The notes: generated by a model from the letters alone, not told the origin. A stretch of 64,000 bases of DNA from Bisporella sp. PMI_857 (GCA_021307315.1 JAJSPD010000015.1:797172-861171), one strand, 5' to 3'. Numbered from the stretch's first letter, positions 35,746 through 48,096 are shown. Numbers and translations: made by a program.

Positions 35746-36495
35746 ATGGATCGGTGGCGATTGATGGCTAGAGTCGAACACTGTCGACTGATGTAGAAAT
35801 ATACCTTATAACAATGACAGTAATGAGTCTACGATGGCTTTTTTTAACCCCAAATGATCAGAGTTCTTTTTGCTTTTCCATTGGCGTCGGTTTTGTATGT
35901 GGTGAGATGAACATCTTTGGCAAAGCAAACGTGACCTACCTCGGTGACAAGAGTCACCCTTCCTTCCCCTGCTAAAATCCACGGCCTAAAGAGAGCTCTT
36001 GAAGCTCACGCAAGTTTCATTTTCCCCGTATTTTACGGGTTCCTGTTGGCGTGTTGAACCGATGGGCGAAGGAGCATAAAGATGGTGATGTTGAGGTAGC
36101 GAGAGAGCGTTGATTGTGTTTGCAACCTGATTTTTGAGGGTGTGAATTACAGATGCTTAAGCTTCAACTTTAACTTTAAAAACAAAGGTCGTTAACTTTA
36201 AACACTTTGATATTTAAGCTTTGCGGCTATTAAGGTATTAAATGGTAAGTGGTGTTTCAGGTATTGCTTTGAAAGTGACTTTTTTTTTGCGCTGCTTGTA
36301 TTTTGTTTCTAAACGAAAGCGGCTTGCTTTGGAAAAAAAAAAAAACATATATATACATATGTAGTTAACATATCACGCTATCAACTTCCAACCTCTGCCG
36401 CTCCAACAGGTTTCTCGTCTCCCTGCTCCCATCCACCTCCGCGGGTTCGATCGAAGGGAGGACTGGGGGGTCTGATTTCTAGATATGATAGCATC
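35746..36495. other. Intergenic, AT-rich in its second half
   Basis: 3' flank of the sedolisin gene. It contains ACTTTAA-type repeats (about 36160-36210) and an A-run followed by a TATA-like ATATATATA (36330-36360). No gene seen. Confidence 0.5.
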
Positions 36496-36945
36496 ATGGA
36501 CGCCGAAGACGAGGCCGAAACCAAAGCGATCCACCAAGAGCTAGAAGGTCTCGTCAGGTCGGCTGGCGGCGCGGTTTGGGATCAGCTTGCTCCGCCGCTG
36601 CCTCCTCTAATATTCGAAGAGCAGCTTTCGAGCTTACACCCGCTCCTGCGCCTAGATACCGCTGCCGCGGTACCTGGCAACCGACATCCTCGTCTTAGAG
36701 GCGCTGGTCGGGCCGGCGTACATCACTCATTTCTCTGTTGATGGCGTGGAGGTGTGCTGTGAGAGCGGTGCTGAAGCCTTTGCGCGCGGTACTGAGCGGG
36801 AAATTTCTTGCTTGAGCAAGATGGCTGGTCCACGCCTCGCGAATAAGCTCCTTGCGCCTAAGCTTCTAGACCTGGTTATGCGGGTGGAGAGCGGCGTGGT
36901 TGTTGGCGTTCTTGAGGAATATACTCATTCATGGCGCGACGGATG
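36496..36945 (+). pseudogene. Frameshifted kinase-like (fungal protein-kinase family) remnant
   Basis: The first frame, from ATG 36496, reads VRSAGGAVWDQLAPPLPPL and LSSLHPLLRLDTA. After about 36665 the similarity moves to another frame: YLATDILVLEALVGPAYITH, FSVDGVEVCC, GTEREISCLSKMAG, APKLLDLVMRVESGVVVGVL and EEY. This order of motifs matches the N-lobe of a large group of poorly characterised fungal protein-kinase-like proteins: a substrate strand, a helix with the REhxCL pattern, then the hinge GhLEEYI. The C-lobe with HRD/DFG motifs is not readable downstream. A frameshift plus loss of the 3' part makes it non-functional. Family call is by motif memory and moderate. Confidence 0.5.
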
Positions 36946-37556
36946 ACGTCTGGGTGGTGGTTGATTTCGGGAGGCGAGGGATGGGCTGATGAGGAGCTGA
37001 GGGAGACTCGAGAGGGCGATGAACAGGCCGTGCGTAGAGTTTGCGAGTTCTTGGGTGTTTGGTGATCTGGGATCACAGCTTTGTGGCCTGAATGCAGCTG
37101 CGGATCGCCGGTCTGAACTTCCCAATCTCTTTAACACCGAATCGAGTGAGGTTATTACTGTAAGTATATAATGGCCGCCGCGCTAGTTTTCTTGTCTCGC
37201 TGCCCTGGTTTTCCAATAAATTAATGCTGTATGGCAAGCCTTTTCGATACCTTTCTTATAGTCCAATAACATCATCTTATAGGGTATTTCAGCCTAACTG
37301 CTGTTGCTCGATGAGGGCCCATTGGAATATTTGCTACTGCCCGGGGAAGGACGACATGCAGATACGACCATGAGATTAGCTTGGTAGATTTTACTTACAC
37401 ATACACCTTGGAAAAAGAAGAGATCGCACTTAGCGAATTTCATCGATAATGGGTATATACTCTTCTAATTGGATACATGAAGGACCTCGTCGCCACAACA
37501 CAGTGGTACTTCGCCCACTTGAATCGACGGCCAGCGTCTTCTAAGCCTAAGTTCAA
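36946..37556. other. Intergenic, possible kinase C-lobe debris
   Basis: Stops are frequent. A short WVFGDLG near 37050 might derive from the lost kinase C-lobe, but this is weak. Nothing else seen. Confidence 0.35.
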
Positions 37557-38444
37557 TCATGACCGGTACTTAGGTGGCGGATTCGATCCTCCGAGTACCA
37601 CGTCCTCATTTGAGAATCGCACCCTCGGTCCCGGACTTCTGCTATCCTCATCGTACACGCCCAACATGGGACTTACGCTCCGCCGCTCTCGCCTCCCTCT
37701 GACCTCCAATCTATCACCCTCCCTGCCCCTTTCTTCCCTTTCTCTGTGTCTCTCTTCTCGGCGCCTCCTCCTCCTCTCCTCCCTCGACTCCCCAACAGCT
37801 TCTTCAAAGGGCGGCGGAGGATATGACGGATATGCATCGTGCGGGATATCTGGGTCAAAGCCGTACTTGACATCTTGTGGATAGCCATTTCCTCCTTCAG
37901 GCCTCTGTGCTTGAGGTCGCGAATATGCTTGGGCTTGAAATTGAGGTTGAGGAGGCGCTTGCTGAGGATGAGGACGAGGAGGCTGCACCGGCGGAATCTG
38001 GCTCTGTTTCCAGTGCGCTGGCCACCCTGCCACCACACCTGGCGCCACCAATGTCTGCGTGCTCATATTTGGACCCATTCCCATACCTGGTGGCGCACTA
38101 TTCGTTCTGCCCTTCCGAAGCTTCTCTTCCTCCTCCCTCTTTTCTTTCCTCCGCCGTCTTCGCTCCATGCGCTCCCTTCGCTCTTCCTCGCTTTCGCTCT
38201 CCCTATCATATTTTCCGTGGGAATGTGGACGGGAAGAGGAGGACGAGACGAGACAAGACTGCGACTGTGAGGCTGAATGGGTATGTCGTCGTGGCGGACG
38301 CTGGTCCGTGGGAAAGAGGGGATATGACGCCTCTTCGAGGGCCGCAGCTTCTTCTTCAAGGCGCGCGCGCTCTTTTTTATTTTGGCTGTGTTTGTGAATT
38401 AAATACCCCGCTGCTAGGACCTCAAGTCCTCCGAGAAGTACCAT
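37557..38444 (-). CDS. Hypothetical charged low-complexity protein
   Basis: A single-exon 295-residue protein. It opens with a short hydrophobic segment (VLLGGLEVLAAGYLI, residues 2-16) that could be a membrane or packing helix. A Lys/Glu/Arg-rich coiled region (about 20-40) and a Ser/His stretch follow. Then come two strongly charged Arg/Glu blocks (about 80-112 and 218-256), a Pro/Gln-rich middle (about 150-180) and a tail with RVRFSNEDVVLGGSNPPPKY. Plus-strand frames opposite it are a consequence of the skewed composition. The ordered ends and uninterrupted frame suggest a real gene, likely conserved among related fungi, but I do not recognise a function. Confidence 0.65.
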   Translation of the reverse strand: MVLLGGLEVLAAGYLIHKHSQNKKERARLEEEAAALEEASYPLFPTDQRPPRRHTHSASQSQSCLVSSSSSRPHSHGKYDRESESEEERRERMERRRRRKEKREEEEKLRKGRTNSAPPGMGMGPNMSTQTLVAPGVVAGWPAHWKQSQIPPVQPPRPHPQQAPPQPQFQAQAYSRPQAQRPEGGNGYPQDVKYGFDPDIPHDAYPSYPPPPFEEAVGESREERRRRRREERHREREERGREGDRLEVRGRRERRSVSPMLGVYDEDSRSPGPRVRFSNEDVVLGGSNPPPKYRS

Positions 38445-39577
38445 GTCGGATTACGATCAGAATACGCTGCGTAACTTCAGTGATCTGGTATCGCGCTCTC
38501 CTAGAGATGCTGTGTTTATTGCGCAAATATTCTATGAGAGCACTGACGTAGAGAAATCTGACAAAGATGAGGAAGAGGCTAGAAAGCAGAAGAACGGGCG
38601 AAAATAAATAATGACGGCAGAGAAACCCGATATAACCGTCGGTCACGACCCTTACTCATCCCCTCTTCTCACCTCGTGAAGTCACCCAAGCGCCCAATCA
38701 GAACCCCAAACCAAGAATAGCAAAAAGTCAGCCGTCCAATACATCATCCCGTAAAATGGCTGCCTGACTCCTGAGCGCGAGCGGGTAGGGCATGGCTTCT
38801 GCAACCATCTGGAGAACCATGTGTCAATATTTTAGATCTTGATGGCGTCGCTGCATGTCATTGGGTGTAACCCGAAGACTTGGTGGGTGGCTATGCTTGC
38901 CAAGAGACATGTGACTCGGGCAATCCGATGGGCAGAATGATAGGCGATTTATATCTTCATATCTGGACGGTTGCATTAGGGGGATGATCCTTTTCCAACT
39001 TCTCCAACAGTGAAGACGATGGTAGGAAGGAGTGACGGCCGGGATGTTGTTGGATTAAAAAGCGACGATGAGCTCAGAGTGCCAAGCCTGCGTGTACTTG
39101 TACCAACATGTGATCTCTAAGCAAGACTGATACCTCTGATGTCCAAGTTTTCAAGGGAATTAAACGTCAGGGCATGAGACTATTGTCTTATATGAACTGG
39201 GTACTCGATCAATCTTCTCATTTTCTAAACCAACATACAGGTATCGCCCCTGTTGTATGTAAATGTAGGTTCCTCGATCTCTTTCTCATTCTAAAGTACA
39301 TATCGTCAGAGTTTTTTGTCATCTCCTCAGCCATATCAGGTCCATCCGTTCAGTCTCACCAAATAGAAAAACAAGAATAGAGCCCCCATAACCCGTGATT
39401 ATAGGCCAGGAAAAAGAGCCTGCTCCAGAACTCGCCGAAATTCGCAAGCCATGCATGCTAATGCTCCCCATTCCAAACGCCAAACGGAATGCCATCAGAA
39501 TCCAATACACGCCCTCTTATCTTCTCTACTGTGTTGCACCGTGTCCGAAGGATCACATTAGTTAATCGGTGATGTTA
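38445..39577. other. Intergenic between the hypothetical gene and NUP170
   Basis: Upstream region of the 295-residue protein gene and 3' flank of NUP170. Only short frames without domains (38422-38646 minus, 39174-39380 plus, 39319-39510 minus). Confidence 0.5.
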
Positions 39578-42500
39578 TCATAGGTATGATTGCTGGACCT
39601 TGCGAATTAGGTTGTTCGCCCGTTGGACCTTATCTTGTGGTAAACCGCTCTGCGAAAGATCATGGAGGATCTGAGTTAACTCTATCGCATTCTCCTCGCT
39701 GCCAAATAGTCTCTTATTGCTCTTTATACAATCCTGATACCATTGTTCACAAGCATATATGATGTGGTCAGCGATCACGCGCTTATTCGTACCGCTAAAA
39801 GGCGACACCTCGCCGCTGTATATTTCGTGTAGTGCGACGAGGATGGCGTCAAATGGAAATGCGACTGAGATGAAAAGATCAACAACCCAGTTCTGCGGTC
39901 CAACGCCATTCTGAAATTCAAACGCATAAGTCTCAATCATCGGAATGAGCAGTGATGGCGAAAAGGTGAGCTCGGAATTGTTGAGACGGTTTGACATTTC
40001 GCGGACGATGTTGACGATTGCCTCATATGGTCGTTGAGTGGCATTTTCAGGATCAGATGTAACCTTACTATGGGTATCCTCGATGTAATATTGCCAAACA
40101 GCTCTGATATCTCCTGTGTTCCTATGGTTGGATGCTTCGAGAATCATCAAATTGATATCGTAATAGTTTCCAGCATCCGAGTACTCATTGAAGAGCTGAA
40201 CGCGTTAGACATCTTCAGGTCAGGGGTTCAGAGAATAACTTACATCAGTGAGGGACAATACCTTGCCATCGAGGAGTTTGACCGCCGCCTCCTTGCGATC
40301 AGGGGCAATCCGCTCATCTCCTCTTACACGGTGAAGAATCTCATCTTGGATGTTAGCTACATCAAGTAGCTCGCTGATCGAGTACAGTAAGATCTGGCGG
40401 GCCTGTTTCCCAATTCCCCCGCTCTGAGTGTTGGCATTTGCCTTGGCGCGGCTGAGGTATTCGATACGCCTGGCTAGAGAGATCTTGAATGTTTCATTGT
40501 CGGTCTGTGCCAATTGATATTGAATCTGAGCAGCATTATAGAAATCGTGATTGAACACATAGTACCTCCAAAGAAGGTCGGCTCTATCAACATCCTTTTC
40601 TGCTTGCTTCGTCAAGAAGGTTACAACAAAGGGAGACTCGGTCCCTAATAATTTGTCTGTCCAGCCTTGGCTTAAGTACCAATCATAAAGATCATAGTGA
40701 AATAACTCGTCTTCAGACTCGCCAATCACCGAGTAAGCCTCAAGGCGCTTTGTAGCACTAATGGATAACCTTCCGTCGATATATTCAGGTTGTTGGCTGG
40801 TTACTTGGTCCACCATCTGCAAGACATGATGAACCAGTTCGTAGCATGATGTTCGGAAGGCAAAAGTGGTCTTTCGGGGATCATCTTGTGGTTGACCGTC
40901 GTTGTGCCAGGCTAACGCGGCATTTCCACGATCGTGCTCCTGAGCCACAAGAAGGGCTAAACTGATAGCGCCAGCGTAAAATCCAAGAGATGCGAACTGC
41001 TCGGTTGCTGTGTGTAAATTCTCAAAGGATAGAGCCTTCGCAACCTGTAAAAAAAGTCGTAAACTCTCATTAAGTAGATTTCGTCCCGTGTCGGTCTTTG
41101 GTCCGACCTCTGAGGCCTTCTTGAGCTGTTCCTGCGCTTTGAAAATGATAACATCATCGGCACTGCAGAAACTGCCACATCTTCGTCGCAAGGCTTCAGC
41201 AACAGTGTCAACGTTAGATCCATTAGCGATATTACGATTCACAATCGCCTTGACCAGAACCTTAGCAAGATCTCTTCCTTGGTCTGTAGCAAAAAGGACC
41301 TCATATGTAAGTGAACGAAAGTCTTGTTTGACTTGATCACCGAGGGTTGACCAGATCTCGTCAACACGCTCATCAAACAACATCTGCACAAAGGAGATTC
41401 CCTCGATGATGCTCGTGTTGAGCTTTTGAAGCGAGTATAAAGCTTGATGTTCCCCTTGAAGAGCAAGCTCTTCTTGCTTGCTCGCAACACGCTGAAGACT
41501 CTCTGGACCTGCAAGACCTTCGATAAATGACTGGTTCTTCTCAAGGAAGGTCTGCAATTTAATCATATCCTCCTGGACAGCTTTTAGTTTCTCGATGCCG
41601 ACGGTGGTGGTGATTGCGACGCCGCCAGTAGCTTCAGGCATGATAGTGATAACAGAAGCCTTCCATAAAGAGCGGACAAGTCTTCCCATATACAGTGCCA
41701 GACCTTCATGCCGTGACGAAGGGCGAACGTTCTCAATGGCCTGTGCGACGTTCTCAGGCACGCCATTGTCATTCATTGACGGTCGTCCGCCAAACTCGAC
41801 GAAACACTTTCGTGCTAACTCGAGAGTTTCTGGATCGTTGATTTTGGCGATTCTGGTTTCCTTAAGCTGAGCCGTTGGGGAAGTATCATTCCCTTGGCCA
41901 CACGCTACAGCAAGTGCAGTAGCGGTTGTCTCGCCTCTACCATACTGCCTTATAAATTTCTTTACCTCATTCTCAAATCCTTCCTCGCTACCTCCGGCTC
42001 GGATTGCAGAAGCAAATACATCCACTAAGCGTCTCCGCCGAATGATATGAACGCCACTGTTCGTAAGAATAGCGATCTCTTGGGGTGCCTCATCGTACTG
42101 TACAGCAAGTTCGTTCCCGAATCCAACAGGTTGTCCAGCAGCTGCGAAAGGCTTTGTCACTAGGCCGACGGCCTCGGCAACACTATTTAACTCGATCCAG
42201 CAACCCTGTTCGTAGTATCGTGATGCAAGACCAGCAATTTCCCTGGCTTGAGCCGATATGCGAGCTGTGTCTGGTGCTGAGAGGAAAAGGGCATCTTTGC
42301 CTTCGCGCCCAGCCTTCTGAACGAAGTCAAGAAACAATCCTGGCGCATATCGCAGACCCATTCTGCTGAAAGAGAGTGCGATAGAGGATATTTCTATCGG
42401 TGGCTCTGCCGCGCCCGTGTATTGTTGCCCAGGAGGAGTAGCAGTAGTCCGAGGTGGAAATTTGATATGTTGCACTTGCATGCTCTGAGGAGCGCCTTGA

Positions 42501-43750
42501 CCGCTTAGATATCCATAGCCACGAGTAGCGCTGAGGAATAATCGGCATCCGGTAGTCGTCAGTGCCATAAGGTGAAGCTTCGATCCTTCTCGGGCGGAGA
42601 TAGGACTAATGGAAATGATCTTCATGGAATTCGTAAGAAGGGTAGAAGCAGGTGTCATGTGACTGATATCCCTAAGACACTCTGCACGTTTTTTTTCAAT
42701 TACTTGCTGCAGAGACGAAGGACTGTCCATATAGTATGTACGAATACAGGACTGGTTGGATAGTGTATAGAGCAATCTTCTGCTATCATCCACTACCATG
42801 CTGATGATGTTCTCCTTAGTCTTCGTGGTGAAAACTGCAGGCACTAAAGACCCATAGCCCGATCTTGTGTGGTTGATTTTGCTACACCTGCTGGCAAACC
42901 ATTTTTCCTCTTGTTGGTATGTAAGCTCGTAGATCTCCGTATCAGAGTCTCCTGCGAAAAAGATCCGCCCTGTAGCATCTGAACCTTCAATAATTTGTAC
43001 ATTGGTTCCGCGAATTGACAATGACATCCGAGTATTGTATAGCGAAATTGTTCTGACACCGGTTGGGCCCGTAGATGATTCAATGCCCAGCAATATCATC
43101 TCTGCCGTAGTTGCGACTACCAGAAGATGTGTAATGGTCTTAACAAAAACACCCGCCCTAGGTACAACCAATTTCACCGATGTAATGCTATTATTCTGTT
43201 CCTCAAACCCAATAATATCCGGATTCGGATTCGTATAGTCCCATAGATATAACGCATTGTCGATTGATACCCAAGCATGATTTAGCTCTGCGAAAAGCCC
43301 CATTGCAGTCGACACTTCTGCTCGATTCCACTGGTCGAAGACATTATCGGGGATATCATACATTTTCGTCCTGTGGAAAGGAGCCCAAGAATATTCGCCA
43401 TGTGCCTCAGGTAGGTCGTAATCAGAAGAAATGCCCTCTACATAAATCATTAGCCTGCTTCAAGACTCAGTTTCGGGCTCCTTACGTCTCACATAGCTGT
43501 CAAGATCTGGAAAATTGACTTCCTTCTGTAAGATCTCATTGATTGTCCGGGCGGCGCGCTGGATTGGCTGCAAAGACTGCGATTCTGGACGCGCCTGGGG
43601 ACTTTGCTGAGATTGTTGCTGCGTAGCTTGTTGAGTTGACTGCTGGCGAAACTGAGGCCGAGGTATAGGACCTCCTGGGAACCGATTCGGGGCAGGTGTG
43701 TTGAAAAAAGCGCCTGGTAAAGGCCGCTGAGGAGTCTGCGGGAATGCCAT
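39578..43750 (-). CDS. NUP170: Nucleoporin NUP170/Nup155 family
   Basis: Three exons, 43750-43486, 43437-40244 and 40195-39578, with two 48-bp introns (43485-43438 and 40243-40196) that both have GTAAG donors. The spliced product is 1358 residues, the usual size of Nup155-type proteins. The N terminus is Gln/Pro-rich; the first junction gives SYVRQGISSDYDLPEA, a conserved family block. A beta-propeller-like region follows (FAELNHAWVSIDNALYLWDY, SSIALSFSRMGLRYAPGLF), then a long alpha-solenoid (SFENLHTATEQFASLGFYAG, LFHYDLYDWYLSQGWTDKLL, RADLLWRYYVFNHDFYNAA). The last exon continues EYSDAGNYYDINLMIL. This is a structural subunit of the inner ring of the nuclear pore. All joins preserve frame; gene intact. 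Confidence 0.95.
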
Positions 43751-44403
43751 ATTTGCTTACGTGCGATAAGTGCTGTAGGAGGTTTGTGATGTTTCGAGGC
43801 TAGTTACCAGACGCTGTGGTCAAGGTTGCGATCAGGAAAACTGCATGAAGAAAGATATGCGCAAAGCTATCCAGTCTCGAGCTTGCGCGACAGGCAAGTT
43901 CGTGGATATGGTAGTGGGTATTGTGCTATAGAGACCTGGATGCGCCTCGAAGACGCGCTTCAGTATTTAGAAATTCGAGCTCAATAGAAAAGCGGACCAG
44001 GATTATAAATCCACGTGACCAGGCGAATAATATGAAAACTTCGAAGACAATAGCTTATCAAGTAGCGAAACAGATAAAGCGCTATATTAAGCTTAACATT
44101 GTACATCGTCTAATATCAAGAATTATTGATTTTATTGTCGTTTTGCTCACATACTTGATGTTTGGGATATATTGGCATTCACTTTGTCAGTCTCACTCTA
44201 AGCTTTCCCGCTAGTGATCATGGGCTTTACAGTTCATATTAATTGTCTTATTCATATCATGACGCTATAGTAGGCAATATTATCTTGCATTTACCATTTC
44301 TTATATCAATGCTTCGTTGACGCCCTGTCCTCCTTCACTTCTCACTTCATCATTCACCCTCGTCGGCGTATCTCTGAAACTCCAGTGTTCACCTCGCCAA
44401 GCT
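43751..44403. other. Intergenic between NUP170 and IFA38-like gene
   Basis: Upstream of NUP170 and downstream of the reductase. AT-rich around 44000-44300. A 97-codon plus frame (43921-44214) has no support. Confidence 0.5.
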
Positions 44404-45446
44404 CTATGCTTTCTTGGCTTCTCTCTCTGCCTTCCTCAGAGCCCGCTTCCGAATGTCCTCATGGAACTTTCTATTTATTCTAAGGGCAACACCGCTATAA
44501 AGTCCAACGGTATTCTCAATCCACCAATGCATGAGCCCATGGGACCAGAACGGTGTGCTGGTATGCGCTATACTTTGCGCTCCTCCGCTCCGGCCAACTT
44601 TGCTTAGGACAGACCTGACAAAGCTTCTTGGGTTAGGGATGGTGAGGCTCGTCTTGCGGATTTTGCTCATGGCTGAGGTGACCAGATAGCTCAGTACGAA
44701 CTCAACGTCTACACCTGTACCCTTGAGCTCGCCAGCGAGAGCCGTAGACCATTGTTGTAAGAATGCCTTGGAGCCAGAGTAGGTAGCAAGGAGAGGAGTA
44801 GGCATGAGACCTCCAAAAGAACCCATGGTCAAGATAAGTCCACGCTTGCGTTGAACCATTCCTGGTGCCACAATCTGGGTGACCTTCAATGTGCCAGTGC
44901 AGTTGATTGTAATGATATCCTTAATCTCGCCCTTGGGTGTAAGAATAAATGGAACAGGGATTGAATGGCTCTGTCCCACATTATTGATCAATATTCCCAC
45001 ATCTAGTCCATCGATCAGAGCCTTTAGCCTCGCATAGTCACCATCATCGTTCTTCGCAAAATCCATTGGCAGAATCTTGGACTTGATGGCGCTGCCGGCA
45101 TATTTGTGCTCGAGCTCAGATTGCAGGGCGAGAAGCTTGGATTCGGTGCGCGAAACGAGGACGAGGTTGAAACCTTTCTGGGCCAGCCGAATAGCGTATT
45201 CTTTGCCTAGACCGTCTGATGCGCCAGTTATAACAGCCCAGGTGCCTTTGGGACCATAGCTGCGTAGCTGTGTATGTTAGTGAAGCTCAACCCGTGCGCA
45301 TATGGAGTACCTACGTTCTTTCCGCCTAGCACAAAAAGACTAAGAAGTAGCCGGATGTAGGAAATTATCGGCTTCAGAATACTTGCGAGGCCAATTGCGG
45401 CAAGACCTGCAAGGACTGGCCTTGGGAGTTTCTCTACGAAATCCAT
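44404..45446 (-). CDS. IFA38: Very-long-chain 3-oxoacyl-CoA reductase
   Basis: Two exons, 45446-45315 and 45267-44404, with a 47-bp intron (45314-45268; CTAAC branch). The product is 331 residues. It reduces the 3-ketoacyl-CoA intermediate in the ER fatty-acid elongation cycle, feeding sphingolipid and very-long-chain lipid synthesis. An N-terminal membrane segment (about residues 11-41) is followed by [20 protein letters not shown], the NADPH-binding TGASDGLG at 58-65, and the NNVG motif. Catalytic Ser194 lies in MGSFGG, and Tyr207 and Lys211 in YSGSK. The C terminus is Lys/Arg-rich (RKALRK-like, ending EAKKA), in keeping with an ER protein. It is divergent from ERG28 across about 610 bp. 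The family match (KAR/HSD17B12) is strong; the gene symbol is by family analogy. Confidence 0.9.
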
Positions 45447-46059
45447 TGTCGTTATGGTGTTGTGTTGATGGTGCGGAAGCTTCTGATCGATAAATATATG
45501 TTGAGCTCGGCTGTCGGCCCACCTCCTTTTTTTCGAAGCCTAGTTTGGCAACGGCTCCACCTTCAGATGTCAATAACCAAAGAGTGATCCAGGACGGTAA
45601 GGTGCTTACTCATTCAAGCACTAGGCAATTGTCTAAAGCAATCATTTACGAATTGAACGATTTAAATTCCAGATAGCCTATTAGGAGAGTGGTCTGCCCA
45701 TCCTGTTTTCTGAAATGCGGAATGCGAGGCTGAGGAAATTGATCATGTTTATTTGCCCAACTGCCAAGGATTATTTCATCAATAACGTCCCATTTTGTCA
45801 AGGTATTGTTTATTTAAACGTCAAGCCTTTTTCGATATCGAGCTTTTCCACCTTGAATCCAATTATATCAATTTGATAATCCTCCATTAGCATCGTTGTG
45901 TATTGGATTCCGCACAGCACCTATAGCCACAACGCCAACTTCAAGCTCACTCTTCATTAAACGAAGCTAAAGCTCCCTTCATCACAAAATCCAAGAGCTC
46001 TTTTCAGCCATTGATCCCAGCCCCTACTTCGTAAACTCCATTCCACAGCCTCGCGCAGC
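45447..46059. promoter_or_regulatory. Divergent promoter region shared by IFA38-like and ERG28
   Basis: The 613 bp between two start codons pointing away from each other must hold both promoters. ATTGG/CCAAT-type boxes are present (for example at 45859-45863 and 45903-45907). I see no clear sterol-response element. Both downstream products act in ER lipid biosynthesis, so joint control is plausible but not shown. Confidence 0.5.
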
Positions 46060-46605
46060 ATGGCATCCGTCCTCGAGGCCCTCCAGCCTTATCTTCCCCA
46101 ACATGAAGGCATCCTGCCAAAATGGCTTCTATTTGTAGGAACCCCCTTCCGAAACCTATAGTTCTCCGTCACCTCCTCCGCACAACTCAGCTAACCCCCC
46201 CAGGTCTCAATCATCTCCATAGCCAACAGTATTCAAGCCTACACGACCCTAACCTACACGGCGCGCGTCTACTCTGAGAATCCCTCTCCCTCCAGCACGC
46301 CCTCCAAAGCGAAGCCAGTAACCCCATTAGCACCTAACAGCACCGTGACTCCGCTGCAAGCGCGCACCTTCGGAACCTGGACCGTCATCCAGTCGTTAGT
46401 GAGGTTGTCGGCGGCCTACAATATCAGCAATGGAGAGATATACAAGCTGGCGTATGGCACGTATCTGGTTGCGCTTTTGCATTTCGGGGCCGAGTGGAAG
46501 GTGTTCGGCACAGCGAAATGGGGTGCGCCGCTTGCAGGGCCGGTTATTATTGCAAGTGGTACTTTGGTGTGGATGGCGATGCAGTGGAATTTCTATGTTC
46601 AGTAG
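46060..46605 (+). CDS. ERG28: Ergosterol biosynthetic protein 28
   Basis: Two exons, 46060-46134 and 46204-46605, with a 69-bp intron (46135-46203; CTAAC just before the CAG acceptor). The product is 158 residues. ERG28 is a small ER membrane protein that tethers the C-4 demethylation enzymes (ERG25, ERG26, ERG27). Family features are clear: LPKWLLFVSIISIANSIQAY across the splice junction, then TYTARVYS, LQARTFGTWTVIQSLVRLSA and AYNISNGEIYKLAYGTYLVA. The protein ends LLHFGAEWKVFGTAKWG and a final membrane span. About four hydrophobic segments fit the known topology. A Ser/Pro-rich insert (ENPSPSSTPSKAKP) lies in the first loop. Convergent with GAL7, whose stop is 206 bp away. Confidence 0.94.
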
Positions 46606-46811
46606 GAGCATAATATGGAAAGCGTCCTTGTGGACTTCTGTATACAGAAGGGATGCTGTGGAGAATTCAAGGACGAGTACGCTTCATTATGTAAATTAAT
46701 GGAATGATAATGTAATTGCTTGAGAGTCTAGGTACGCAGTATGGAACTATAGACGATATTCAGAGAAGAGCGAAATCAAAACTCTTCTGTCTAGCACCTT
46801 TTTTTTATCAC

Positions 46812-48096
46812 TCACAAGTTCTTTCTATACAGCTCCCCTCCGCTGTTCCTCAGCCGCTCTGCCGCCTGTTCAGGTGTGATATCCCGCTGCGGCTCAGCCA
46901 TCAACTCATAACCCACCAAGAACTTCCTCACAGTCGCGCTCCTCAACAAGGGTGGATAGAAGTGCATATGAAAATGACTGCTCTGGATCTCCTCGTTCGT
47001 GCCATCTAATGGCGCCTGATGTATTCCGCTGGAGTAAGGGAACATCGTCTCAAACAGGTTGTCATACCGGCGCGTCACTTCTGCGATAGCTTCAGCAAAA
47101 TCAAGTTGTTCTTGAGAGGAGAAATCAACGAGCGCGCGACGGTGCGCGATGCTGATAATCATGGTTTCAAAGGGCCAGGTTGCCCACCAGGGAACGACGA
47201 CGATGAACGAGGCGTTTTGGAAGACAATGCGCTCCTTCTTCTCGAGCTCGAGCTTGACATAGTCGCCTAATAGGCTTGACCCGCCGTGCTCGTGTCTGTA
47301 TTTTTGCAGCTGCACAAGTTCTTGTGCAGGTTCGTCAGGGAGACCTGTGGTGGTCCAGATTTGGCCATGGGGGTGTGGATTTGAACACCCCATCGCCGCT
47401 CCTTTGTTCTCAAAAATCTGCATCCATTTGTATTGCGCGTTGGGCTTTTCAACTGGTGTGGGAGGAAGGGAGGAGGGGAAGGCGGTACCTGCGAGCGGTG
47501 AGGATGGTGAGAGGTGCGCAGCATAGATGGAGGTCCATGTTTGGACGACTGGAAGGATCTCGGCTGGAGTGAGGTCGGCGAGCGTAAGATTATGGGAAGG
47601 GGAGAAAGTGAGGACATAGCATTTCCCTGTCACGGGCTCGGCTTTGAGGAGGAGACTAGAGAGATCTGTATTGTTGTTAGAGTTATGTTTTGGCTATTGG
47701 AGGTTGGGTTAACCTTTTTGGTCGGTATCTTGAGTGTATTCCGCTTGCTCCTCCTTCACCGCGCTGTAGTCGTTCACGAAGACGAATGTGCTTTCATACT
47801 TCGGATTGCTATCACCCTGTGCGCGTTTGTTTCCAGGACATAGGTAGCACTGGGTTTGTTAGAGTGGTCATCCAGGGTGGATTGGAATTGTGCACCTCTG
47901 GATCATATTTTGGCAGCGTGATTTTGGATGGCGATTCTTGCTGACCTCTTCTTGATTAGTCGAATTTTCATATAAGGACTAAATTGTCTGCTCACTGCCA
48001 TGGCCGCTTGGTTCTGTGGGGAGAGACAAGTAGCCAAGTACCCCGCAATGGATTGTACCTGCGATGGCTGATATCGTCAAGGACTTTGTCTGGCAT
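46812..48096 (-). CDS. GAL7: Galactose-1-phosphate uridylyltransferase
   Basis: Four exons: 48096-47996, 47947-47896, 47849-47714 and 47665-46812. The introns are 47995-47948, 47895-47850 and 47713-47666 (48, 46 and 48 bp). The product is 380 residues. It is the Leloir-pathway enzyme that exchanges UMP between UDP-glucose and galactose-1-phosphate. Motifs in order are [26 protein letters not shown], then PECYLCPGN with the metal-binding pair C52/C55, TFVFVNDY, and the nucleotidyl active site NPHPHGQIW (H194, H196). These are followed by [32 protein letters not shown] and [13 protein letters not shown]. Every splice restores a conserved motif, and the length equals the family norm. Other GAL genes are not adjacent, so no galactose cluster is seen here. 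Confidence 0.96.

Noticed and set aside
37477..38551. Several long plus-strand ORFs (37477-37884, 37839-38270, 37877-38551)
   Set aside because: Antisense to the charged 295-residue gene; open because of its skewed Arg/Glu/Pro codons.
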